Positions 1-5,214 of a stretch of DNA of 8,267 nt are shown here, piece after piece. The position numbers were made by a program, and so were the translations under genes. The stretch is taken from positions 1 through 8,267 of the forward strand of contig CAZYOC010000200.1 in assembly GCA_964648415.1 (NCBI GenBank). Direction: 5' to 3'. The notes under the pieces are model-generated. The model did no database searches. It was given only the letters and a program-made list of their open reading frames with translations, and had not been told where the DNA came from. The DNA comes from G963669175 sp964648415. Its GTDB lineage: Bacteria; Electryoneota; Electryoneia; Electryoneales; Electryoneaceae. Numbering within the stretch: position 1 is the stretch's first letter; each line of letters opens with the position of its first letter.

Positions 1-83
1 ATGTCGGCATCGACTGGCAATTCACGGTAGATAAGGCACGTGTCAAATTACGTAAACTTTACCCATCATACCTGATGCAATAG
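1..83 (+). CDS. Partial transposase C-terminus, probably IS630 family
   Basis: The reading frame is open from the left edge to a TAG at 81-83 and gives 26 complete residues (codons from base 3). The tail reads DWQFT, then ARVKLRKLYPSYLMQ. A tryptophan followed by FT, an acidic residue, AR, KL and a final LYP resembles the C-termini I know from IS630/Tc1-mariner DDE transposases. The catalytic DDE domain would lie to the left, outside the window. This stretch is AT-richer than the genes to its right, which fits a mobile element. The family call rests on a short tail only, so another DDE transposase is possible. The element's terminal inverted repeat could not be identified in the following bases. 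Confidence 0.5.
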   Translation, partial: VGIDWQFTVDKARVKLRKLYPSYLMQ

Positions 84-133
84 TCCACTAGCCCAGATAT
101 TTCACGAAAGAACTACGGCAGTAGTTCAATCGA
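84..133. repeat. Diverged copy of the 53-bp hairpin repeat
   Basis: This stretch, directly after the transposase stop, resembles the two 53-bp units to its right: it shares AGCCCAG, ATTTCA, and a hairpin with a GGCA loop. The hairpin arms are GAACTAC (110-116) and GTAGTTC (121-127). Compared with the other copies, the fourth stem pair has changed from C-G to T-A on both sides, so pairing is kept. The rest of the unit is diverged and somewhat shorter. Confidence 0.55.
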
Positions 134-239
134 GTTTGGCTATTTCATCGTGTAGAACCACGGCAGTGGTTCACTGTCATAGCCCAGTTTAGCTATTTCA
201 TCGTGTAGAACCACGACAGTGGTTCACTGTCATAGCCCA
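134..239. repeat. Two tandem 53-bp hairpin repeats
   Basis: Unit 1 is 134-186 and unit 2 is 187-239; they differ at only two positions (138/191 and 163/216). Each contains a perfect 7-bp stem, GAACCAC paired with GTGGTTC, around a 4-nt loop (GGCA in unit 1 at 155-172, GACA in unit 2 at 208-225). Unit 1 also has an outer stem, GGCTAT (138-143) with ATAGCC (179-184). Unit 2 keeps five of those six pairs. No credible coding frame runs through. It could be a structured end of the neighbouring insertion sequence, a REP-like element or a small structured RNA. The sequence does not decide between these. Confidence 0.8.
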
Positions 240-273
240 AGGTTCGCGTCGTCTGTTTTGCGCGCACCTTGGG
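236..273. other. Strong hairpin before the amidohydrolase gene
   Basis: Arms CCCAAGGT (236-243) and ACCTTGGG (266-273) are perfectly complementary. After a single mismatch the stem continues with CGCG (245-248) pairing with CGCG (261-264), leaving a 12-nt loop. No T-run follows, so it does not look like an intrinsic terminator. Its left arm overlaps the last bases of the second 53-bp repeat. Apart from this hairpin and the short ORF at 323, I see nothing definite between 240 and 369. Confidence 0.55.
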
Positions 274-292
274 AAACAGGTTCACAAGATCC

Positions 293-321
293 TTCAACCC
301 CGGCAGTGGGTTGCATATACA
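293..321 (+). promoter_or_regulatory. Weak candidate sigma-70-like promoter
   Basis: TTCAAC (293-298) and TATACA (316-321) are separated by 17 nt, the usual spacing. Matches to TTGACA and TATAAT are only 3/6 and 4/6. It is the best-placed candidate for the amidohydrolase-regulator operon, but the transcript would start just inside the short ORF at 323. Promoter rules of the host are unknown. Confidence 0.25.
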
Positions 322-322
322 A

Positions 323-373
323 ATGCTTGAAAACAATGTTTCGTTCGAGCTGGAACCGGAGGAGACCGAGTGA
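323..373 (+). CDS. Possible 16-codon leader ORF overlapping the next start
   Basis: ATG at 323 opens a frame encoding MLENNVSFELEPEETE, an acidic peptide. Its TGA (371-373) overlaps the GTG start of the amidohydrolase gene in the arrangement GTGA. This geometry is typical of translational coupling. The Shine-Dalgarno of the next gene lies inside this ORF. No clear ribosome site precedes the ATG. It may be a leader peptide, the tail of a lost gene, or chance. Confidence 0.25.
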   Translation: MLENNVSFELEPEETE

Positions 374-2052
374 GAGCGACAACAGCAATCCGGTGGGCTG
401 CGCTGGTGAGTGTGGCCCTGCTACTTGTGGGAGCGGGCTGCATGACGGACAAAAAGGCGGATGTCATCCTGATCGGTGGGACCGTGGTCACCATGAATCC
501 CGACCAGCCCGAGGCGGAAGCGGTCGCGTGGCGCGGCAACCGGATTGTCTACGTGGGCGCAGCGGCCGGGGCGCAAGCATACAAAGGCCCGCAAACCCGC
601 CTCATCGACGCCGCCGGCATGATCGTCTACCCCGGTTTCGTCGACGCCCATGCTCACCTCTACAGCCTGGGCAAGCTGCTCAACGAACTCAACCTGACCG
701 GTACAGAGTCCCTCGATCAGATCCAGGGGATGGTGCGGGAGTATGCCGCCGAACAACCCTCGGACGCCTGGATCACCGGGCGCGGCTGGGACCAGAACGA
801 CTGGCCGGTGCAGGAGTTTCCCTCGCTGGCCGACCTGCCCGACGTGCCCAACCCGGTGTACCTGCGGCGCATCGACGGCCACGCCGGCTGGGTGAACCGG
901 CGCGCGCTGGAGCTGGCCGGTATCACCGCCGCCACGCCCGACCCGGATGGCGGCAAGATCCTGCGGGACGCCAACGGCCGGCCCACCGGCATCCTCATCG
1001 ACAACGCCATGAACCTGGTTTCGGCGCAGATGCCCGAGCCGACGGTGGAGGAGGTCAAGCAGTGGATACGCGACGCCGTCGCAGCCTGCCACGAAACCGG
1101 GCTCACCGGCATGCACGACGCCTGGACCGACGAAGTATCGCTGCAAGCCCTGCGTGAACTGGAGGCCGAGGGCGAGCTGAACTTCCGGGTCTGCTGCATG
1201 CTGGCGTCCGAGGAGAAGGATCTGGAGTTTTTGAACCGTCAGCTCGCCAACGGTCCGCAACGAGACCCGGAATCGCTGGTGCGGGTGGGGATGCTGAAGC
1301 TCTTCGCTGACGGTGCGCTGGGGTCACGCGGCGCGGCCTTGATCGAGGAGTACAGCGACGATCCGGGCAATACGGGCCTTGTCATCACCGACGCCGATTC
1401 CATCGCGACCCTCACGAAACGCGCGCTCGCCGCCGGCTTCCAGGTGTGCACCCATGCCATCGGCGACCGGGGCGCTCGTGAGGTGCTCGACGGTTACGAG
1501 AAAGCGTTGCAGGCCGTGCCCACCGAGGACCACCGTCTCCGCATCGAGCACGCGCAGATCATCCACCCCGACGACCTCCCGCGCTTCGCCGAGCTGGGCG
1601 TAGTCCCGGCCATGCAGCCCACCCACGCCACTTCCGACATGCCCTGGGCGGAGGACCGGGTGGGAGCGGAGCGCATCCTGGGCGCGTATGCCTGGCGGAG
1701 CCTGCTCGACGCCGGCTGCCGGATCCCCCTGGGCAGCGATGCGCCGGTGGAGGACCACGACCCGTTGAAAGGGCTCTATGCCGCCGTGACCCGCCAGGAC
1801 GCCGGCGGCAACCCCGAAGGCGGCTGGTATCCCGACCAGCGGCTGACGATGGAGGAAGCGTTGCGCGGCTTTACGCTGGACGCCGCCTGGGGAGCCTTCC
1901 AAGAGGAGCACCTGGGCAGCATCGAGGTGGGCAAACTGGCCGACCTGACGGTGCTGGACCGGGATTTGAGGGCGGTACAGGTGGAGGATGTGCTGGACGC
2001 GAGTGTTCGCGCCACAGTAATAAACGGCAAGGTCGTATTTGAAGGAGACTGA
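370..2052 (+). CDS. Secreted amidohydrolase family 3 (YtcJ-like) lipoprotein
   Basis: This 560-residue protein is a metal-dependent amidohydrolase of the YtcJ / amidohydrolase-3 (PF07969) group, whose members hydrolyse amide or related C-N bonds. Visible motifs are DAHAHL (metal ligands H94, H96), IDGHAGWVN (H171), KLFADGALGSR (K310 at the usual metal-bridging position), THAIGDRG (H362), RIEHAQ (H394) and GSDAPVE (D457), so the metal site looks intact. The N-terminus is a signal peptide with a hydrophobic stretch ending GAGC; C24 is the likely lipidated cysteine, though Gly at -3 makes the lipobox atypical. The GTG start at 370 is chosen because GGAGGAG (358-364) lies 5 nt upstream and it gives the full signal peptide. 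Length is normal for the family. The regulator gene starts 8 nt after the stop, so the two are probably cotranscribed. The substrate cannot be inferred; YtcJ-type proteins are often annotated only by family. Confidence 0.9.
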   Translation: MRATTAIRWAALVSVALLLVGAGCMTDKKADVILIGGTVVTMNPDQPEAEAVAWRGNRIVYVGAAAGAQAYKGPQTRLIDAAGMIVYPGFVDAHAHLYSLGKLLNELNLTGTESLDQIQGMVREYAAEQPSDAWITGRGWDQNDWPVQEFPSLADLPDVPNPVYLRRIDGHAGWVNRRALELAGITAATPDPDGGKILRDANGRPTGILIDNAMNLVSAQMPEPTVEEVKQWIRDAVAACHETGLTGMHDAWTDEVSLQALRELEAEGELNFRVCCMLASEEKDLEFLNRQLANGPQRDPESLVRVGMLKLFADGALGSRGAALIEEYSDDPGNTGLVITDADSIATLTKRALAAGFQVCTHAIGDRGAREVLDGYEKALQAVPTEDHRLRIEHAQIIHPDDLPRFAELGVVPAMQPTHATSDMPWAEDRVGAERILGAYAWRSLLDAGCRIPLGSDAPVEDHDPLKGLYAAVTRQDAGGNPEGGWYPDQRLTMEEALRGFTLDAAWGAFQEEHLGSIEVGKLADLTVLDRDLRAVQVEDVLDASVRATVINGKVVFEGD

Positions 2053-2060
2053 GATCACGG

Positions 2061-2759
2061 ATGCTTGAGAACGTCACCGAAAAACTGATTGCGTCTCCCC
2101 TTGGTCAGGAGCTGGGCGAGGCGGCCTGCCGGGACATCATCGCCTGCGGGAAGGAACGGAGCTGGGGGCGCGGCGCGTTGCTGTTCCAGGAGCACGACCC
2201 GGCCAAGGGCTTCTACCTGTTGATCCGGGGACGGGTCAAGCTGGTGCGCTACACCGACGAGGGCCGGGAGATCCTGCTGCACCCGGTGGAGCCGTACCGG
2301 TTCTTCGCCGAAGCCGCGCCGTTCCTGGGTGCTTTCCCCGCGACGGCTGTGGCGATTGAGGATACCGTGGCGCTGTTCCTCCCGCAGGAGACGGTGCAGG
2401 AGCTGATGAGGCGCCACACCAGCTTCATGAACACCGTGTTCGACACCATGGCGGTGTGGCTGAAACGCATGGTGGACAAGGTGGATCAGCTCACCCTCAA
2501 CGACGCTACCGCTCGTGTGGCGCGCTATCTCCAGAACCTGGGCGCGGAAAACGGCGATGAAACGGCAAGCGCTCGCCCCATCATCGAACTCCCCATCAAG
2601 AAAGGCGACCTGGCCACGATGCTGAACATGAACCAGGCCACGCTGTCGCGTTCCTTCCGTAAACTGCAGGACGAGGAAGCGATCCGGGTCGAGGGCAAAC
2701 GGATCGTTGTGCTGAGCCCGGAGAAACTGGCCCGCTTCGCTTTGCCGCCGCTGGAGTGA
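2061..2759 (+). CDS. Crp/Fnr-family transcriptional regulator
   Basis: This 232-residue protein has the two-domain layout of Crp/Fnr regulators. A cyclic-nucleotide-binding-like beta-roll covers about residues 25-115 (including GFYLLIRGRVKLVRYTDEGRE and FPATAVAIED). A long dimer helix lies around 118-148. A winged helix-turn-helix covers about 149-220, with NQATLSRSFRKL (191-202) as recognition helix. The RS pair that contacts cAMP in E. coli CRP is absent at the equivalent region (FFAEAAPFLG), and only two cysteines (C23, C29) occur, so there is no FNR-type four-cysteine iron-sulfur cluster. It therefore looks closer to the DNR/NnrR-like branches, with unknown effector. ATG 2061 is the natural start: AAGGAG (2042-2047) overlaps the end of the upstream gene, a rather long 13-nt spacing. 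It is probably cotranscribed with the amidohydrolase. A CRP-box-like palindrome lies about 1 kb downstream, before the channel gene, and is a plausible target. Confidence 0.9.
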   Translation: MLENVTEKLIASPLGQELGEAACRDIIACGKERSWGRGALLFQEHDPAKGFYLLIRGRVKLVRYTDEGREILLHPVEPYRFFAEAAPFLGAFPATAVAIEDTVALFLPQETVQELMRRHTSFMNTVFDTMAVWLKRMVDKVDQLTLNDATARVARYLQNLGAENGDETASARPIIELPIKKGDLATMLNMNQATLSRSFRKLQDEEAIRVEGKRIVVLSPEKLARFALPPLE

Positions 2760-2801
2760 TAACTGCTTCTTTACATGTAGCGTAACAGACTTCCTGACGT
2801 A

Positions 2802-2822
2802 GAACGGGTGTCTCGCCCGTTC
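2802..2822 (+). terminator. Hairpin after the regulator gene, weak terminator candidate
   Basis: GAACGGG (2802-2808) pairs perfectly with CCCGTTC (2816-2822) around a 7-nt loop, 43 nt after the regulator stop. There is no T-run behind it, so efficient intrinsic termination is doubtful. It sits immediately before the first 226-bp repeat and may instead be part of a dispersed intergenic repeat. Confidence 0.3.
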
Positions 2823-2998
2823 ATCCAACAACAGGCATGGCCCGGTTTGCTGAGGAGAAGTGTCGGCATACGTGTAGATGGTTCGATGTATGAGGGGCGT
2901 AAGGCACGCGATCAGGGGGCAAAGCAAGCCGGGAAACGAATCGCGCTGAAACCCGACCCGCTCTTCAGCTTCAGCACGAAATCCAACCGTCTCATGCA

Positions 2999-3013
2999 TT
3001 GTGTACTACACAA
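2999..3013. promoter_or_regulatory. 15-bp palindrome inside the repeat (copy 1)
   Basis: TTGTGTA and TACACAA flank a single C, a perfect inverted repeat with 7-bp arms. It recurs at 3225-3239 and 3451-3465 because of the 226-bp period. The symmetry and size fit a dimeric repressor or activator half-site pair, but no specific regulator can be named. It could equally be a short RNA hairpin with an unrealistically small loop, so a DNA-level site is more likely. Confidence 0.4.
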
Positions 3014-3041
3014 CAGGCAGCCAGATCCTCGAGGGGCGCAT

Positions 3042-3070
3042 CGGGCCATGCACTCAACAGGCATGGCCCG
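3042..3070. other. Hairpin spanning the repeat junction
   Basis: CGGGCCATGC (3042-3051) and GCATGGCCCG (3061-3070) form a perfect 10-bp stem with a 9-nt loop, across the boundary of copies 1 and 2. The same structure recurs at 3268-3296 and 3494-3522. The start of the array (2829) lacks the left arm. The inverted repeat may be the trace of mobile-element ends meeting at each junction. Confidence 0.6.
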
Positions 3071-3506
3071 GTTTGCTGAGGAGAAGAGTCGGCATACGTG
3101 TAGATGGTTCGATGTATGAGGGGCGTAAGGCACGCGATCAGGGGGCAAAGCAAGCCGGGAAACGAATCGCGCTGAAACCCGACCCGCTCTTCAGCTTCAG
3201 CACGAAATCCAACCGTCTCATGCATTGTGTACTACACAACAGGCAGCCAGATCCTCGAGGGGCGCATCGGGCCATGCACTCAACAGGCATGGCCCGGTTT
3301 GCTGAGGAGAAGAGTCGGCATACGTGTAGATGGTTCGATGTATGAGGGGCGTAAGGCACGCGATCAGGGGGCAAAGCAAGCCGGGAAACGAATCGCGCTG
3401 AAACCCGACCCGCTCTTCAGCTTCAGCACGAAATCCAACCGTCTCATGCATTGTGTACTACACAACAGGCAGCCAGATCCTCGAGGGGCGCATCGGGCCA
3501 TGCACT

Positions 3507-3550
3507 CAGCAGGCATGGCCCGGTTTGCTGTCGAGGGGCGCATCGGGCCA
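3507..3550. repeat. Fourth 226-bp copy with internal deletion
   Basis: The first 24 bases (3507-3530) match the repeat start except for one base (CAGCAGG instead of CAACAGG). The sequence then jumps to TCGAGGGGCGCATCGGGCCA (3531-3550), which belongs at unit position 200 onward, so 176 bp are missing. No clear microhomology is visible at the join. After 3550 the similarity ends. Confidence 0.8.
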
Positions 3551-3563
3551 CGTGGGGCTTGTC

Positions 3564-3603
3564 CTTCGCGTCTTCGCGTCTTTGCGTCTTCGCGTCTTTG
3601 CGT
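3564..3603. repeat. Five tandem octamers CTTYGCGT
   Basis: Units of 8 bp run without gaps: CTTCGCGT, CTTCGCGT, CTTTGCGT, CTTCGCGT, CTTTGCGT, followed by GAGACC. Similar strings ending in TTTGCGTGAGA are, from memory, common in intergenic DNA of unrelated bacteria. I cannot verify this here. It is a simple low-complexity array with no coding sense, sitting just after the truncated 226-bp copy. Confidence 0.85.
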
Positions 3604-3816
3604 GAGACCGAATGCAAGCGTCTCGCGAGGAATGCCCTACCGGCAACATTTTTCTAACAATTTTCGATTTCGCTGGCATGGTCACACCTCAACACCTATA
3701 TTTTTGCTTTCCGCGCATCGTGACCCCGGTCACTCCCGGGGCAGCATTCGGCTTCGAACAACCAAACATAGAGTCACAGGCATTAAGACGTTTACCAACG
3801 TGGGGAGGATGTCTAC
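3604..3816 (+). promoter_or_regulatory. Leader and promoter region of the channel-esterase operon
   Basis: This 213-nt gap holds an AT-rich stretch (about 3647-3707) that is the most likely promoter area. TATATT (3697-3702) is a possible -10, but the hexamer 17 nt upstream (TGGCAT) is a poor -35. The same stretch also reads TATTTTTG, which fits the TAnnTTTG element of Bacteroidota-type promoters. The matching -33 element is missing. The perfect palindrome at 3720-3733 lies just downstream of these candidates, and the ribosome site GGGGAGGA is at 3802-3809. Confidence 0.35.
3720..3733. promoter_or_regulatory. CRP-box-like palindrome GTGA-N6-TCAC
   Basis: GTGACC and GGTCAC flank CC in a perfect 14-bp palindrome. 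Its core, GTGA-CCCCGG-TCAC, has the exact spacing of the E. coli CRP consensus TGTGA-N6-TCACA, lacking only the outer T and A. It lies about 84 nt upstream of the channel gene's start codon. A Crp/Fnr-family gene is encoded a kilobase upstream, so it is a natural candidate operator. If the promoter is the AT-rich stretch just before it, binding here might repress rather than activate. Confidence 0.45.
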
Positions 3817-5199
3817 GTGAAGAAGGTGATGAAGGTTGTATGTGTGGCCGCTCTGGCGCTGGCGTTTGCGAGCAGCGCACTGGCGGGCGGGTTCAACCTG
3901 GCGGGAGTCGGCGCGAAGGCGCTGTCCATGTCCGGGTCGTTCCGCGCCATCGCCGACGACTGGAGCGCGATGTATTGGAACCCCGCCGGTTTGGGAGGCC
4001 AGAAGAGCGGGGCCTGGCTGGAGTTCAAGCTGCTGTATCCCATGGCCTGGGTGACCCCGTCCAATGTACGGGACAACGGGACCTATCCCGGGTACGATCT
4101 CTACCGGCCGGGCGTGGAGCAATCCTCGCTGGCGGCGGCGTTCCCGGATGGAGCAGCGGCGTTCCAGTGGCAGTTCAACGAGAAGCTCACCGCCGGGATT
4201 TGCGTGTTCGCCCCCTCGGCGCTGGGCGCGGAGTGGCAGAACCTTTACCTGGGACCGCCCCAGGGGTATCGCAACACGGTCCCTTATCCTGAACGGGACT
4301 GGTATTCCAGCATGATGGTGATCGACATTCACCCGACAATCGGGTACAAGATCAACGACATGGTGAGCGTGGGGCTGGGGTTGGCGTACAAGTACGCCTC
4401 CATCGAGATGCAGACCCCGAAGATGTCGGCGGCGTACGATCCCGCCAGCGGCAGCCGGCTGCCTTATCCCAACCAGAACTTCTTTATCGACACCTTCCTC
4501 GAGGGCAGCGGCAGCGGCTTCGGGTTCAACCTGGGCGTGCTGGTTCATCCGACCGAAAAGCTGCACCTGGGCGCATCCTTCACCGGCCCGACGACAATCA
4601 AGTTGGATGGCTCTGTGGAACAGAAAGTGTTCCTGCCCGCAATGGCCGGTGGCGGCGCGTTGGACGCCAAGCCCGACGCGAAAGCGGACTTCCCGTTGCC
4701 GATGGACGCCGGCTTTGGCGTGGCGTATGACTTCAGTGACCGGTTCACTGTCGCCGCAGACCTCTGCTGGACCAAGTGGGACGAGCTGGATGAGGTCACC
4801 ATCGAGATGGATGGGACGGATCCTACGGGTGTGGACGCCGAGGACAGCGAGCTGATCCTGCACTGGGAAAACACGATCCGCTACAACATCGGCGTCAACT
4901 GGGTCGCTGTTCCGGACTGCGGACTGGAACTCAGGTTGGGGTATTACTTTGACCCGACACCGATTCCCGACGAGACCATGCGGCCGACCATCACGGACGT
5001 GGCCGACAAGAGCAACATCTCCATCGGGTTCGCCTATCCCTTCGGCGAGAAACTGTTGCTGGAAGGGTACTGGGAGCACGTGGTCAGCGGCGAGAAGACA
5101 GTCCTTCCGAACGAAGGCGAGATGTTCATCGACAATGTCCCGGGCGATTGGCACATGCAGGTTGACACGTTCGGCATGCAGCTCGGCTATTTCTTTTAA
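3817..5199 (+). CDS. OmpP1/FadL-family outer-membrane transport protein
   Basis: This 460-residue protein resembles the OmpP1/FadL/TodX family (PF03349), outer-membrane beta-barrels that let hydrophobic compounds such as long-chain fatty acids or aromatic hydrocarbons cross the outer membrane. A Sec signal peptide ends at ALA (residues 21-23). The mature start carries the family pattern: GFNLAGVGAKALSMSGSFRA, then ADDWSAMYWNPAGLGG (about 47-62) with the NPAGL signature of the N-terminal plug. The rest alternates short amphipathic strands and turns, and the chain ends LGYFF, with the terminal Phe expected for BAM-dependent insertion. GTG 3817 is chosen because GGAGG (3804-3808) lies 8 nt upstream and the frame gives an intact signal peptide; the nearer ATG at 3809 is out of frame and stops at once. 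The esterase gene follows 15 nt after the stop. The transported substrate cannot be deduced from sequence. Confidence 0.88.
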   Translation: MKKVMKVVCVAALALAFASSALAGGFNLAGVGAKALSMSGSFRAIADDWSAMYWNPAGLGGQKSGAWLEFKLLYPMAWVTPSNVRDNGTYPGYDLYRPGVEQSSLAAAFPDGAAAFQWQFNEKLTAGICVFAPSALGAEWQNLYLGPPQGYRNTVPYPERDWYSSMMVIDIHPTIGYKINDMVSVGLGLAYKYASIEMQTPKMSAAYDPASGSRLPYPNQNFFIDTFLEGSGSGFGFNLGVLVHPTEKLHLGASFTGPTTIKLDGSVEQKVFLPAMAGGGALDAKPDAKADFPLPMDAGFGVAYDFSDRFTVAADLCWTKWDELDEVTIEMDGTDPTGVDAEDSELILHWENTIRYNIGVNWVAVPDCGLELRLGYYFDPTPIPDETMRPTITDVADKSNISIGFAYPFGEKLLLEGYWEHVVSGEKTVLPNEGEMFIDNVPGDWHMQVDTFGMQLGYFF

Positions 5200-5208
5200 G
5201 GGGAGGAA
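5200..5208 (+). promoter_or_regulatory. Shine-Dalgarno of the esterase gene
   Basis: GGGGAGGAA begins one base after the channel gene's TAA and is 6-8 nt from the ATG at 5215. The same GGGGAGGA motif precedes the channel gene, so both genes have near-consensus, similarly spaced ribosome sites and are likely strongly translated from one message. Confidence 0.8.
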
Positions 5209-5214
5209 CCAACG

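Larger units (their letters stand above)
2829..3506. repeat. Three tandem 226-bp direct repeats
   Basis: Copies occupy 2829-3054, 3055-3280 and 3281-3506, each beginning CAACAGGCATGGCCCGG. By eye copies 1 and 2 differ by one base (GAAGTGTCGG against GAAGAGTCGG), and copies 2 and 3 appear identical. The length is not a multiple of three, so any reading frame shifts at each copy, and no family is recognisable in the short ORFs across it; I consider it non-coding. Each unit contains a perfect 15-bp palindrome, and each junction builds a 10-bp-stem hairpin. The near identity points to very recent amplification or active homogenisation. Function is unknown. The block fills most of the gap between the regulator gene and the channel-esterase operon. 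Confidence 0.95.

Noticed and set aside
219..1157. 312-codon plus-strand ORF overlapping the amidohydrolase
   Set aside because: Arg/Pro/Gly-rich low-complexity product typical of an off-frame read through GC-rich DNA. The other frame has intact catalytic motifs and a ribosome site.
2055..2999. 314-codon minus-strand ORF opposite the regulator and first repeat
   Set aside because: It crosses from a gene's antisense into the repeat array, which breaks any protein logic. No motif is visible.
2829..3550. CRISPR array
   Set aside because: Units are 226 bp and identical throughout. There are no short repeats separated by unique spacers, and no cas genes.
3674..3693. Sigma-54 promoter before the channel gene
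   Set aside because: TGGCAT resembles the -24 element, but no GC-containing -12 partner (TTGC) follows at the required spacing.
3001..3820. Short plus- and minus-strand ORFs repeated in the 226-bp array
   Set aside because: They recur only because the DNA repeats, the 226-bp period shifts frame, and no recognisable domain or ribosome site supports them.
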